Source: Ascidia mentula (Eukaryota > Chordata > Ascidiacea > Phlebobranchia > Ascidiidae). Taken from it: a DNA stretch of 64,000 nucleotides. Numbering within the stretch: position 1 is the stretch's first letter; every line of letters begins with the position of its first letter. The translations under genes were made by a program, and so were the position numbers. The notes under the pieces were generated by a model. The model saw only the letters and a list, made by a program, of their open reading frames with translations, was not told the origin of the DNA and ran no database searches. Where the stretch lies: assembly GCA_947561715.1 (NCBI GenBank), contig OX387199.1, forward strand, positions 18,853,001 to 18,917,000, given 5' to 3'. Of this stretch, positions 1 to 13,500 are shown one piece after another.

Positions 1-3000
1 CTTAAAACAACGGGCGGTTTTAAACTTCCATCGTGAAGTGAGGTCGTTACCAGATATAGAAGTAATTACATGCTGGAAAGGTGAGCAGTAGGATAGCCCG
101 CAGCGCCGCCATCTTTGAGAAAGACGCCTCACGTATTTAACGCAATTAGCAGCTCGCACGCCGACTTGCCGGGCGGTTATTTCCATGTGATCCGCGGATG
201 TCGCCGTTCGTGAAGGGGCTCCGTTATTTTAGATAGCGGTAGAAGGATTTTAAAGCGTCTTAAAAACAAATACGCGTGCCAAGTTGTCACGTGAAGGGAT
301 TTCCGTCTTTGATTGGATACACGCCATGTATGTAGTGGTTAGTTAGAGCAGTAACCAGAACGCTTAGTAAAGGTTGGTCTCATTATCCTGTATATTGCAT
401 TAAAAGCGTGATATTCTATACAGGTCAACGAACCTAGAAATTTGCATAAAATCTCGGCCGTCATACCATTGACTTCAGACCATCAAAGAAATCTAATTCA
501 TGCTGACAATTTGTATGCAAATGTACCAATTGAACTCTTTTGAGAATCTTTGTTTATCGGTGTGGCAAAATGTATTTTAGGTCATTCATCGAGGGCATTG
601 TTTCCATATGAACCAACCATATGTACTTTAAAGGCCTTTAAAAAAGGATTCCATGACTTTCACACAAAACAAAGAAGTGTTATTTTGAGGGGCAAATTTT
701 TGCTGGTGGTTTATGTACAGATTGCCTGGTTATTTAATGTCTGGATAAGTTCCCGATAAATCCGCAGTAAAACATTTAAAATTAGCCCATAATATTTAAT
801 GACTCTTTTCCTGCAATCAAATGCGCCAGAAGCTCAAAGTCGGAACTTAAAAAGATCAGGACATTCCCACTCCGAAAATACATGATATTTTGCGTCTTGC
901 GTTAAACGACCGGATTTTGACGCACGAACGCAGCCGACGTAACCTAATTTAGCAGCGGTCTAGCAACTTACAAATTCGTTCAACTTGACCCAAATGTCAC
1001 CAAGATCCCGAAAAGCCATCGCCCTCCACAATATGGCGCCGATCCGGTTTTAATTACGACGTTGAATTTTTGTCCTAAAAAGCCGGAGGCGCGGATTCAA
1101 ATAATTACACGGTTCCTTCGAGGGGAAACACCTCGTGTGGTCACGTGAGAGCTTAGCGAGCGACCCTTGACTGTCCTTTTTCGATTGTGATCGCGCAACC
1201 ACGTAAGGTAAATATCGGTATCGAATTTCGGGCGTTAAAATTCTGGGAAGATTAAGAAACGTGCCCAAGCTTTCAATATCGAAGTTCGACTCAAGTCCGC
1301 ATCACGATTTGCTGCCACGGCACGGTTTGTCATGCCTTTGTTACGTCATAAAATGTCGCGTGCGCCTTTCCTAAGTAATGCGACCATTCCACACGAGTTT
1401 GATTAAATGATTGTATGCGCTTCCGAAATAATCGGAACAGAAATAAACCATAGCAAGGATGTTCGTTGCTCTCATCTCATTGTGAGGTCACAATCATTCG
1501 TCATAATGGGGGTGTGTTTCGTATGAATGTGGCGTTAAATCAACAATTCTTGTCGAATATCGACACTTCACAATTCGGCGGAAAGCACACCAAAGTTTTT
1601 GGGATAATTGGTTGATTTCTTCAGGCTCAAGCGCCCCACAAAGGGGCCAGATGGGGCTTAATTTGTCGCCGCCCCAAGCAGCGATCAGCGAACCACGTCC
1701 AACCCGAAAGCGGTTACCAGGGCGACGGAATGACAATGTCGCGATAAACCGGATGCGAAATCGTTGAAGCGAAATCAAAATTATTTTGCTCAACCGAATC
1801 GGTGTGATTATGACTGACACTCATCAATTTGTCCGGATTTGCTCAAGAATGGCGGTTTTTCACCACGGTTAGTGCAAAAGTGTAATAATATGAGCACGAA
1901 TCAATGTGAAAGAAACGAGAAAACAGAAACTTGCCTCCCCAGAAAGCGCGAAGTTGTTGTTACGTCACAATTGGCCGTGACGAAGTGTTCCATTATGTGA
2001 TCGATAAACAATCCACAATTCGACCGAATCTTATCGAATAGCGTCGATCGGCTTTGGGTGTAGCGGAAGAAACCCGGAACAAAAACAAACAAGCTTCGCG
2101 CGAGAATATTCTCGAATGCAGCGAAATGTTTTGAAAAGTTGTACACCCTAGTCGAAGTAGGGAACAGACGCAAAAACCTGTTTCCATAAATAGCCTAAAT
2201 GTTTAGTGTTTTACATCTCGTATGCCATTATGAAATAGCACAAGACATCCAGACGCAGTCTCCCACGACCAATCAACGATCGTTTTATCACGTGGTTGAT
2301 TTGATTTAGCCAATTAGCGGGAGTGGCAAAACAACGTTCCCGCCAATTTTCGCACCATCCGACTCACGACGAAGAAAAATGTTTCAGGTCGGTGGGGGGG
2401 GGAGGTCAAAAAGGGAATTGTGGGTAACAACAACCCGTTTCCGCGGGGGCAGGGAAGAAATAGGACAAGGTCACCGCCTTGGTGTTTTAAGTTCAATGCC
2501 TCTTCCACAGAGCCTTCTCTTAGACAAGTCCGAATCTAGAGAAGTTATAATTTTAAAATTGGAACGGGGATTTCCCGTGACCCTAGACAGGAAGTGACGC
2601 CTGGCGTTCCTGTGAAATCCCGGTGAAAGTGTGACGCAGCATCCGGTGATTAACGTGACAAGCAGGCAACTGGCAATCCACAATTACTTTGGATTCGTGA
2701 CGAGAGAATGGAGTGTAATAATGGATTTAGCGTAATAATGGACGGTTGGCAAGAAGTGTTCTCAATTATTAATTCCCTGTTTCGACACGTGCACGCAGAA
2801 GCGGAAATCACGAACGCCCGGGCTACTGTCGCGTCACAAACGCCAGAATTTTCCTTTTTCGCGTGTGTAAAACGGAAACAGTTCGACACAACACGAATCA
2901 CCCTTTGTGACGCAACTGAAACGTGCAACAAATGAGTGTTGTACTTCAAACCGGGTAATTTTAGCGATTCTTCTGCAGCGTCGAGCAGACAGTGTATGAC

Positions 3001-6000
3001 ATGACGTGTCGCAGCTATTATAACCTCAGCCCTTACTGGGAAGTATTCACTCAACAGTATACTGATGGAGTATTTTTACGCCCCGCGCGTGGTATTGTGA
3101 CGTCACAGTAAACGCGCGCGAGGGATTTTTGGCACGCGCGTGTATATTTACCGGCTGTGACAACCCAAACGATAGGAAATTTTACACGATGATGTAATTG
3201 TTATGTTATTGTTACGTAACAAACAATGTGACCTTTGCACTTGGGACATGTTTATGCAAACTTTTAAAAACACAGTTTTGTAACCCTTGGGTCATGGAAG
3301 CAATCAGGTTGACTGTATTTGTAACTTTTTTCAACAAATTATGTAACATATAAAACTGGTTTATAAATAAATCTGTGTCGCAAAAATTTACCCACAATAT
3401 TAGACTTATGCAACGATATGTTGACGTGTTGCACAGAACACAGAGTAACAAATTATCAACTTTAAATATCATGTTTCAACGACAAACAAGAGAACATGGT
3501 TGTTTTGTTTCTTTGTATAACAGCGCGCACGCTATGAGCCAACACGAAAGTCATTTAAACTCGACCGAGCATTAGATGTAAAAAGTCACCCGCACCGTTT
3601 GTGTTTTCGTTGTAGCTTGTACTCTCTTGCCGTTATTAGTGCGCTAAGTTCGTTACATTGTTTGTTTCGTTCAAAATAGCTAATGACAAAGCGAGATTCA
3701 GTGCCGTTGTTGTTTATCGCATTGCGTTTGGACTCCGCTGTCAACATTCATTTTCGGTGTTCATATTCGCATATGGCAGAATATTGAAATACAGCCTACA
3801 TACTATTTAGTTGAACCCGAACATATGAGTACAGACCCGCATATTCCTGTTATATCACTATTATATGAAATTCATACCGTGTCTTGTAAGAGATGAAATC
3901 CAATCATGAGTTTGTTTGGCATAAGAAAATAAGTTTAATTTCGCGCTGTAGTATTTCCTGCCTTAAAACGACAGTCTCGCCAAGAAAATCTACACCACTT
4001 GATCGCATCATACTTACACACACGCAAAACTTTCTAAATGCACACAGAAAAACTAAATTAAGTTTACTTGTGAAACTTTTGTGCCCAAACGCTCTAGCGG
4101 GAGTAGGAAAACGAATAGGAAACTACTATGGCCGTCCTCTACTCAACTCCCAACAAAATACCCCAACATAAAAGAACCAGTTTCTTGCTACAACAACTGC
4201 CCCACGATATGCTGAACCGCCCTTTCGACAATATGTTTATTTTCTCTTCCCGTTTCAGCCAGAAACAATTCTCAAAACACTTTCGGGAGACAACGTTTTC
4301 CGCTACAGGCCTCTATCAATGGAACAGATGCCTGTGAGTGTAATACAAACAAAGATTGCATGGAAATCAGGATGGATTCACGGCATCAGCCTTTGCATGT
4401 AAGTATGCCGAAACAATAGGGTAATTTACGCGTCATAGAGCGCTACATTGTTGCAACACACTTTCCATTCGGCGGTCGGGATGAATTGAAAGAAAAAAAA
4501 TTAAATCTTTCGCCAGTTTCCAGCAACATGAAACCCTGACTTCCTTGCTATGTTTGGGAAAATGTTGCCTTTTTGGAAAACTTATTCCTACAAACCACTA
4601 TAAGACTGGTTTTAAGAAAGACTGGTTATTGTTTTGAAAGCAGTTTAGAACGGGGTACAGGAAAAACGATTGTTCAAAAAAACTTTAAAATTGGACATTC
4701 GCCTTGCGAATTATTCCGAGTGAAATAACATTTAAGAACTAATTTTGTAACAATTAGCCACAGCTATTGTTTTCGTGAACAATTTCGAATAAATACTTAG
4801 TCAATTTTATCACGCAGCAGTGTGCACAGTAACCACACGAGCGCCGAAAAACTTTGCATCACTTTACCGCCATCTAGCGAAAAGCATTCGTATTTGTAAG
4901 TCTTTGTATTTTGTAGCATACACAATGCTCAAGAACAACTGTTGCTTGTTTTTTACGCGAAAGAAAAGGAAACGAAAATATTCACATTTATTTTAATTTA
5001 ATGATAGTTTTGTTGTGGGAGTGATCGATAATTCTTGTTCACTAAAACAAACCCTGATAAATTGAAAACAGTGCTTATTCCACGGCGGGCGTTATCTTTC
5101 ACTTGTATTCAGGGTTTAACATGACAACATAGCCTACCTACATTAGCACACAACAACATAAGAGCATTTAAATATACAACTCACATACCGCATCGCATAT
5201 CCTTCCTACATCGCGAGCTTCTAGGTTAATTAATGTTTTGACATCTCGTGAATGCAACAGAAGTGAACACTTCCTGTGCAAACTCACAGTTTCCTTTGCA
5301 ACTAACCAACCTTAAGGTGCCTTAAGGTAGACTAAGGGCTACTGTTTACCTATTGTTGTGCCAACAATGCATTATTCTACAAGACAAAGTCTTACTAAAA
5401 CGTCACAAACCGCAACAATGAAATGTTTGTGACGTTTCAGTAAGACAGTTACCATCGCAATTTTAGGACACTTTTGGTTATATGTCTTTGTATACGATAA
5501 AAATTTATTGAAATAATGTCGTTTTTAATATTTGAACATTTAAAAACATTCCTTGCAAATGAAATATTAGTGCATACAGATACATTGTTATGACGCCTTG
5601 GCAAATTTATTAAATGCAAGTGTACAGTATTTATAAAGGCTTGATCATATTTGCCTTCCTTAAAAATAAAACAAAGGTTACTAAATAAAAATTACCAATA
5701 AAAAAATTATTTCCAAGTGAAAAAAGTTGCGTTTAATTTTTGCAGCCATTGCAAAAAAAGGCCTTCACGGCAAAAAAATCTTACATAACAGCTGTTTGCA
5801 GCAAACGTGATATTATAGCGACTGTGCTGCAACCGGCAAACTAGTACTCGTGACTTGATTAGCTTTAGATATATACAGTAAGCCGAACAACGTGTTTACC
5901 GTAACGCCTTTTGGTATAGCTTTAAGCTCACTCATGCCGGACACCAATGCATTTGTAAACAAAATTTTGCTGCTGCTTCCTTTATTGGCATATTAGGGTT

Positions 6001-6299
6001 ATGTTAACCTCCTACCTCGACAAAATATTATCCATTTCGCGGAAAAAGATGTTTCGGTTTTCGGCAGAACGCTTTCCGACGTCGCCAGCTCCCACTGGGG
6101 GTGATTTGTCAATCACGCGAAACTTGAGCTGAGAAGCTGAGCGGGACGAACGCGTTCAGTTCCCTCCCGCGATCAACCACGCGTTTAACCTCAACACAAA
6201 CTTTTTCTCAACGGAAGTCGACACGGACTCCGTCCGGCGGCCAAGACAGCGCCTCGCTTACCTTACAACAACTTCCGACGTTGTATTCACCTACTATAT
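1..6299. other. Gene-free stretch, nothing recognised
   Basis: No open frame here has a recognisable domain, a plausible chain of splice sites or a good protein composition; the longest open frames (up to about 130 codons) look like chance. The sequence is AT-rich with scattered CG-rich patches and one perfect TGACGTCA palindrome at 3098-3105. A distal regulatory role is possible but not shown. Confidence 0.6.
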
Positions 6300-6498
6300 C
6301 AGTGGTACCCAACCTTTGGTTCACGGACCCCAAGGGCGCCGTGGAACGGTTCCAGGGGTTTCATAACTGCAAACATTTAAAGCCCCTTATTTTGAATTTG
6401 TTCTCAAACTTTCCTATTCGTGATGTTAAACCCATTGTTTCTAGTTAGAATATAACGCGTTTCGTGATGTTACACCTACAGAAGATTGGGAACCACCG
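6300..6498. repeat. hAT-like miniature element
   Basis: The left end reads CAGTGGTACCCAACCTT and the right end is close to its reverse complement (AGATTGGGAACCACCG). Termini of the form CAGNGGTTC are typical of hAT DNA transposons and their short non-autonomous derivatives. The 199 bp between them has no coding capacity. I could not find a clean 8-bp target duplication, so the copy is probably old. The family assignment is inferred from the termini alone. Confidence 0.6.
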
Positions 6499-8125
6499 AC
6501 CTTTACCGTATAGTTAGAATACAATGGAGCAGAATGGCAAAGCAAGAACGCCACGAATCACAACCTCTATACTAACTGTTCAGCACCTTGGTATGAAGCT
6601 ATGAGCGAACAATTCTGATAAATCTCTGCAACGAGAGAAGGTCACATTATATGTGGATACTTTGGTTGAGCTAAGGTCGAGAAAAAAAGGCATCCAGCGA
6701 TCGCGAAACTAGTTTCGATTTCGGTTCGCGTTTATTTTTCAACGAAAACTGGCTACCGCCCCGAGAATACAAAATTTCGATTTGTCTCGTAACTGCATTA
6801 AAATTGCCGTTAACCCATCCTGCCTTATGCTGTAGATACGTTTATTGTCAGTAAACTGTGGTAAACACTTTAATGGCATGCCACTGAATAATTTGACATA
6901 CAATCTAAAATGTATTAAGTGCTGTATCGCTTCGGACCCGAATACGTACTGTGGCCAACAAAAGACTTACAGGGAATAACAAAAATACAACACCTCTGGT
7001 ATATTTCAGGACGTAAACTGTATCACAATAATAGTATCTGTCCGTCTATGACGTCAAACATTGCTAAACACGAAGACACTGTCTTTGCTTCTACCAGAAA
7101 ACAGCTGACCATTAACGCGCCTTGATATAGCTTGACCTGAAACTATTACACCTCCAAATACATCTGCAAATGTTGCGCTTTTGTATGTCTAATCTCCAAG
7201 CACTTCATTCGCACACTTGAAACCATGTCACTGCTGATTGTAGAACGCGTAACAATGAAGACGCGATTAACCTGTCGCGTGGTTTTGATGAGTCACCACT
7301 TCGACCGCATTTGCCTTAAAACCTGATTACGTTGCATGATGTTGCAATGACCAGTTTCATCAATAACAGTTACCTAACAATCGTCCCATTGGGAACCAAC
7401 GAAGTACGATTGGAGAAGTGAAGTTTTTATCATTTGAAAACGAAACTGCCTCAGTCCACGCTCGCGCGCTAAACCTACAACAATGAAATGAGAACGTTGG
7501 CGCGTTTGCGCTCAGGCCCTGTTTGTGCCCCTCTGGGCGCACTTTGACCAAGTAAGTCTAGCAGTTAGCTGCGCTCAGTTCATAGAGTGATTTACAATCG
7601 TGTGTGCCAAAGGCTGGCGGCCCGATGTTTGAGCAAGACCTCACGAGTCGCTGGATTGTGAAACTGGGACTAATTACAACTTCCTGTCGTTTGGGAAGTG
7701 TGGGGGGGGGGTGTTGAAAAACATGCCTTGAAATTTATGATACTTTGTGGGTGAGGGACCCCACTAGAAAATGAAGTGATTATATTGTATCAGTAATAGC
7801 CTTTGGCGGGGAAGATTAGTTACACCAAGCTGCGCTGTTAAGACCTAATTGGTAGAAACAGTGGCGCGAAATAATGTTTTGACAAATTTCTCAATTTCTC
7901 ATAAAAGAAAATTGTGCTTTATGAAATGTGATGACTCCACATTAAATACGCCGTATACGAACATTGCGCCTGATTTTTCCGTTTTTGGCTTGGTTTCAGT
8001 CTCGTTCCACTTATTTGTTGTACGGTTTCCCAATTAGGTGACATACGCCCTGATATATCACGAGTAAAAATATTGCCGCAACACTTTTCCTTGCGAAATA
8101 CTTGAAGTTGGAGGCAGCCAACCTT
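6499..8125. other. Gene-free stretch
   Basis: No supported gene. It holds one TGACGTCA palindrome (7049-7056) and a run of nine G near 7703. Confidence 0.5.
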
Positions 8126-10597
8126 CACTAGAAAATTAGACGTGTTGTTTTGACACTGCTACGTGTTGAAATGACACACTTCTGTGTTGCCAAACGTGTT
8201 GTTTTATAAGCACCGAGTGAAAACAACACGCTTGATGTGTATTTCTAACACGGCGGTGTGTGTTTTTGCGTTAAAATCTGCAAACAACACGTGTGTTCTT
8301 TGGAAACAACACGGCAGTTTCTGGCAAACGTGTTGCAAATTTGCATAATAACACATCAACGTGTTATATGCACTACTGTTAGCAACACGCTTTCCGTGTT
8401 GTTACAAGACATCTATGTTTGCATAGGATATTTACGGTCAAAATTCGAAGGCTGGTGACAAGATAAATTACTAAAGAATGTTTTGTATTGCATATCAATA
8501 TTTCTATTGAAGTAAGTATTGGCGATGGGAAATGCCCAACATGTATTCCTCTGTCATAATGTATTTTAATTTACGTCATAAAGCAAGCAATCAGCAAAAT
8601 GCATTAATGCTGATTTTACTGCTAAGCACAGTTGTATGCGCAATTGCTAGTGTATAATTAAGAGCGTTTTGAGTTAGATATTATCAAACTATACTCCTAT
8701 CGTTTAAGGGCATTGCGAGTAAAATTTAGGTTCTCTCGCCCACGTTTCGAAAACGCACAATCCGAAGCATGGGGATCCGCCCAATGTAAGTATAAATTAA
8801 TTACTACCTACTTATTTGTCCATTATTTTTGAACGTAAATTAACTGTATTAATACAATAACATCTTGTAATGTCAGATTGTTATAAACTTGGAAGCTGAG
8901 AATTTTTGGGACTGTGTAGACAAGGTTTTATTTACACCTTGCCTTGAAAATATTTCGGCGGGAATTTGTGGCGAAATGTTTCAAAGCAACTTGCCAGGTT
9001 GGCTTGTTAACTATGTTGTTTCAACTACAAGGGTAAGTCGTGCCACTTCGTTTTTAGCTATGTTAAAATGTGTATTTTGCCATTTTTAATATGAGCTGTT
9101 TGGTTTGCAAAATTCTTTTAGGTTATATTGTATATAAACTAGGTCCTTGTATACTGTTGATCAACTTGTTGCAATACAAATTGTGGATTAGATGGATCAC
9201 CCTGAGGTTAGTTTTAAGCACTTTATCAACATGTGTGCTTTTTAAGCATGTGCTTTTATTCACTTCATTAGCAATTGCATGTACAATAAACCAAACATCA
9301 GGCACTTTAAAACATACATGACAATAAATGTTGTGCAGATGTTATTTTTGTTGTTGAATGTTTTGTAGAATGTCTTACTTGCTGGTTTGGGCCTGATACC
9401 AGAAGAATATGTTGACACATGAAAAGTAATGTTCAGTAAGTATTGTCATTTCTTATCAAAGTAACAAATATAGCATTTTTGTGTTCTGTATTTCGCCTTT
9501 GCCCTTCGGCAAATAAAATTTTTCAACAACAATTCCTTTTAGGTTAATTAATGTTGGGGTGGACATCATGAAGATACAAAGGAAAAAGTAATATCAGCAA
9601 GCATTCTACTGCCATTTTTGTTCTGACGAAGGTAAATATTTTTTTTATTCACAAACTATAAGTTAGTTTTGTAAGTAGTATGTATGAAGCCGCTTACAAA
9701 AACAAGTTACTGAAAATGCTCATTTTGTGGTAGCAAATTACTATATGGCATTCTTGTTTTTCATTAATTCGCATATTCGAAGGCTGAAAACATGTTGGTG
9801 ATAATTCATATTCATACATTGACTTTTCAAGGCAAAGTTGTATTGTTGTCTCAATTTTGACATGGTTTTAAAAATAACTAATTGTGTTAGTGTCAATGCT
9901 GTATTCATATATTTTATCTTATGCCTATTTATTTTATTTTCAGAATGAACAGCCCAAGATGCTAGCCCATGCTTGTATTGTAATCAATACAAATAATGTT
10001 GGGTTCATTGGACTGATGTCCATTGCTGTGGATATCTCTATATAAAGTAAAGCTACCAAACATATTTGCTTGGTTGGCTGTTCATTATAGTTTGATTTTG
10101 TACTTTGCAGCCATAAAAAGTTAACATAGTTGAAGTTAATGCCTTAGACAAATTTCTAAAACAACTGTTGACTTTGACATTTTGCATGTTCAACACAAAA
10201 ATGTGCATGATATGTATTTCAACTACTTATGCTACATGATGGTTTCAAATTTGGTTATAATTAGTGCCATATACAAATTTTCACAGTTGTATTTGTTTTT
10301 CTGCATCTCGTTCCAGTCCTTTTCAATTGCCTTTACTATTGTAATACAACTTGGTGCATATATAACTGTGTGGTTTGAAACAACACGCATTTCCCGTGTA
10401 ATGGGCTTGTAGCCGTATACGACACATTACACGCGTGTTGTTTAGGCAGGATCGCAGATTTTCACGGCAAAACAACACGTTAGGTGTGTCGGAGCATTCA
10501 CAGGGAGAAACAACACGGCTGTTATGCAACACGTGTACAGTGTTGTATACGGCTACAGAATTGCCGTGTTGAAACAACACGTTTCACTTTTCTAGTG
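8126..10597. mobile_element. CACTA-like DNA transposon, no transposase seen
   Basis: The element starts CACTAGAAAA and ends with a matching inverted TTTTCTAGTG; the similarity continues inward to CGTGTTGTTT on the left and AAACAACACG on the right. Both ends carry dense subterminal repeats of the core CGTGTTGTTT in both orientations: about 12 copies in 8141-8406 and about 9 in 10379-10585. Terminal CACTA plus many short subterminal transposase-binding-like repeats is the architecture known from CACTA/EnSpm elements. Flanking bases share only TT, compatible with the short target duplication of that group but weak. The AT-rich interior (about 8460-10370) has several splice-donor-like GTAAGT sites but no frame above about 90 codons and no transposase I recognise, so it looks non-autonomous or badly decayed. 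Confidence 0.7.
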
Positions 10598-13500
10598 TTG
10601 TCACGCGACGCTAGTCACGTGCGGGACAAACCATTCTGACGTCACAAACGGAGATGCATTCCAAAAATTGTTGATTACTCTATTGGCAATCAGACAAAAG
10701 AGAAAGTAAAAACGCGTACACAGAGGAATCGAGATTAGATGTGTCGCATATTGGCTTAAATACAACGCATTCGTGTTCATATTTGCAGTGAATCGATTGC
10801 AGACACACCAGGCTGGCGCTTTGTCTTCATTTGTGACGGTTAATTAAATGTGCGTTGTCGCAAATATCATTCGTTTACTTTCGTTTTATGGAGATTCGAT
10901 CAGATGGCCCAATTTTACGGATGGTTAGGTCGAACGTAAATATTCCCTGATTTGCGTTGACATTTCTAAGCGCGGTCGGGGGAACAACGCGCCGTACGCT
11001 TAGCATCCCTTCATAACATTCATTCAACAAACCCATTTTCCGTTCGGTTTTGCCCCTGTTTCGACATAACAAGACCGACCACGCCTCGTCGGATTTGAAG
11101 GTCAAAGGAAGTGACCTCTAAACAGACCACGTGCTGCGTGATGTTACGCAAGGCGCAGAGCGGAAAAGCTTAAATGTCGAGTTGAGGGATTGTTCCAAAA
11201 CTACCGCCATTTGTTGTCACAATTTCGGGAATTTTTGTCGCTGGCCAACACCTGTGACTGTTGCTTAGCAACCCAGTTCTAAACATGACACAAACTTCTT
11301 ATAGTTGTGTTTGAAAAACTTTTTTTGAGATAGTTGTTGAAGTAATTTTTGAGCGTGATTGTGTTCAATAATTTGTAATGATGCCTTCTGCCACAATCAA
11401 CGCAAATGAAAATACGTTATTTTAATTTATTGTTGGTTTATGAAGGAGCAAGCCTGTTTTTCGGTTTCTTGGTTACTGGGCTTTTTTTAGTAACCGAAGT
11501 AAATTTTCCAGAAAAAATGACGTGGAGTAAATATTCGGGGGTGCTTGAAATTTAATTTGCACTCAAAACATTGATAAAGGTTATGGAGCATATTTGCGCG
11601 GAAACCGCAATATGTCTCTGTTGTATTTGTTATTTGCACATACATACGCCTTAATATTAATTTCAATTCCTTATTTCGTATTTGTTGGGTTAAGAGAGAT
11701 AAATGTCCCCGTACCTTTTTACATTCCGCAAACACGTAATCCAACTAAAAAGTTTCGAATCCCAACGTTTGAAAAACTCTCTCAGTCATGCACTGAAATA
11801 GAATGCTATAACAGGGTCCATTAAGACGCATGTATAAAACATATAACATGCAGAGCACAACAACAAGCAAAAGGTACCCAGGGCACTTGTAAACTTAATA
11901 ATCTGTGACTGTTCACCCCGCGAAGGTCACTGCAAGGTCAAGTGAAAAGCATGGCAATTACACGGGGCCCTCGAAACCCCAGGCCGTGCGGCTGTTGGTT
12001 GTTTTTCACTGGCAGATGGGGGTTGGTTTCGGGGTCTATTTGTGCCGCAAATCATTCCGGGCACTGATAAATTCGCTTGATTTTCGGATTAAATAATACG
12101 ACCTTGAATCAACATGGGATGATCTGTGGCGTAAATACGACGACTGCTGATCGCTTGTATCTTTCGTGTCTTCATCCGGTTTGTCCAATCTGTTGCGTAC
12201 ATTAAGTTGTAAATCCTGTTGAGGTTTTGGAAACATCCTCAAACCCGGAGTATCGGTAAATTACAACCCATTATTTAATACGAATTACCTTTGATGGCAA
12301 TAGAATGTCATAGTGACAATGGTCAAACAAAACCATGAAAAAAGGTGTTTTGTATTAAACGAACATGGTTTTAATTCAACAGCTTTGTTTGAAAGATTCG
12401 TTTTTCCACCATTGGCGAAACAATGTTTTTAGCCCTGGAATGTTTTCATGCCGTCAAAGCACCACAATACATGGTCTTATCGTCACTATTCGTGCACTTA
12501 TGGTTAGTATGAGTTTCGCACAAAATTTATGTTAAGTACTAAGCAGTACCTACACGCGGAATGCGAATTTAAACAGTCTTGCGCAATTGCCGAAACACCT
12601 TTCTCACCATTTGGTCTTTTCGAAACTTGGCGGTATTTGCTCATGGTAAATCGTATTTAGCGAGTAACAAAGGTCACTTTGTTGTGACCAAACACACCGT
12701 TATTGTTGCTTAACCCTTTCCGCTTACATAAAGACCAGTGACTAAACTTTTACTGCACTCGTAACGGTTTAGCATTCGGAAATGGAATTGAGCAACGAAA
12801 AAGCGAAAGTTCCACGAACCTTGTCAGGTTATTCAACCTATTGTTTGTGCAAAGAGTGACATACGATGTAAGCACCTCACGACAACATACGAAACTAAGA
12901 ATTAGGCAATTGACTTATTTGTTCGCAAACAAAGACTTACATCAACTTTTCCGCTGATCTTTAGCGCCTTGCCTCGTGACGTCACACAGGGCAATTGAAT
13001 TGAGTTTCGTGTTTGAATACCAAGAATAGTTTTCATCTTGTAACTGAAGCTTAAAACGATAAAATTTTCAGGTTTGACGGAGACAAAGTTCATGTACAGT
13101 TAGTTATTCGGCGCTGAAACAGTTTTCTGTGGAACAATTTTAGTCGTTTTGGCAAAAACTGCACACAGAGAACTTATTTCATTTGCAATGCGTTTCAATG
13201 AACGACCAGCAGCTTCACTTCCTTATTTATACCTTTTCGAAAGCATTTTTTCGTATTAATTTGCCTCTTTGTTACTTCTCGCAGAGCAGAGTCCTCGGGA
13301 CGTTAAGGTATGTCGATGTGAATCAAAGGAAACGTTCTGAGAACCGAGTTGGCGTTTGCGTTTCGATGGGTTTTGCTTTGGCCAGCACGGCCAGGTGGCC
13401 ACCTTTCGTCGCAACCCATCGCCTCCCAATGCGACTGGCTACGATCCTACGGCAGACGGTGATTCTCCGTGAGGAAATCACCTTTACAAGGGCGCTTGAC

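Noticed and set aside
7695-7715. Poly-G run and similar G runs near 2394 and 18718
   Set aside because: Simple low complexity; G-quadruplex potential is possible but nothing else supports a function.
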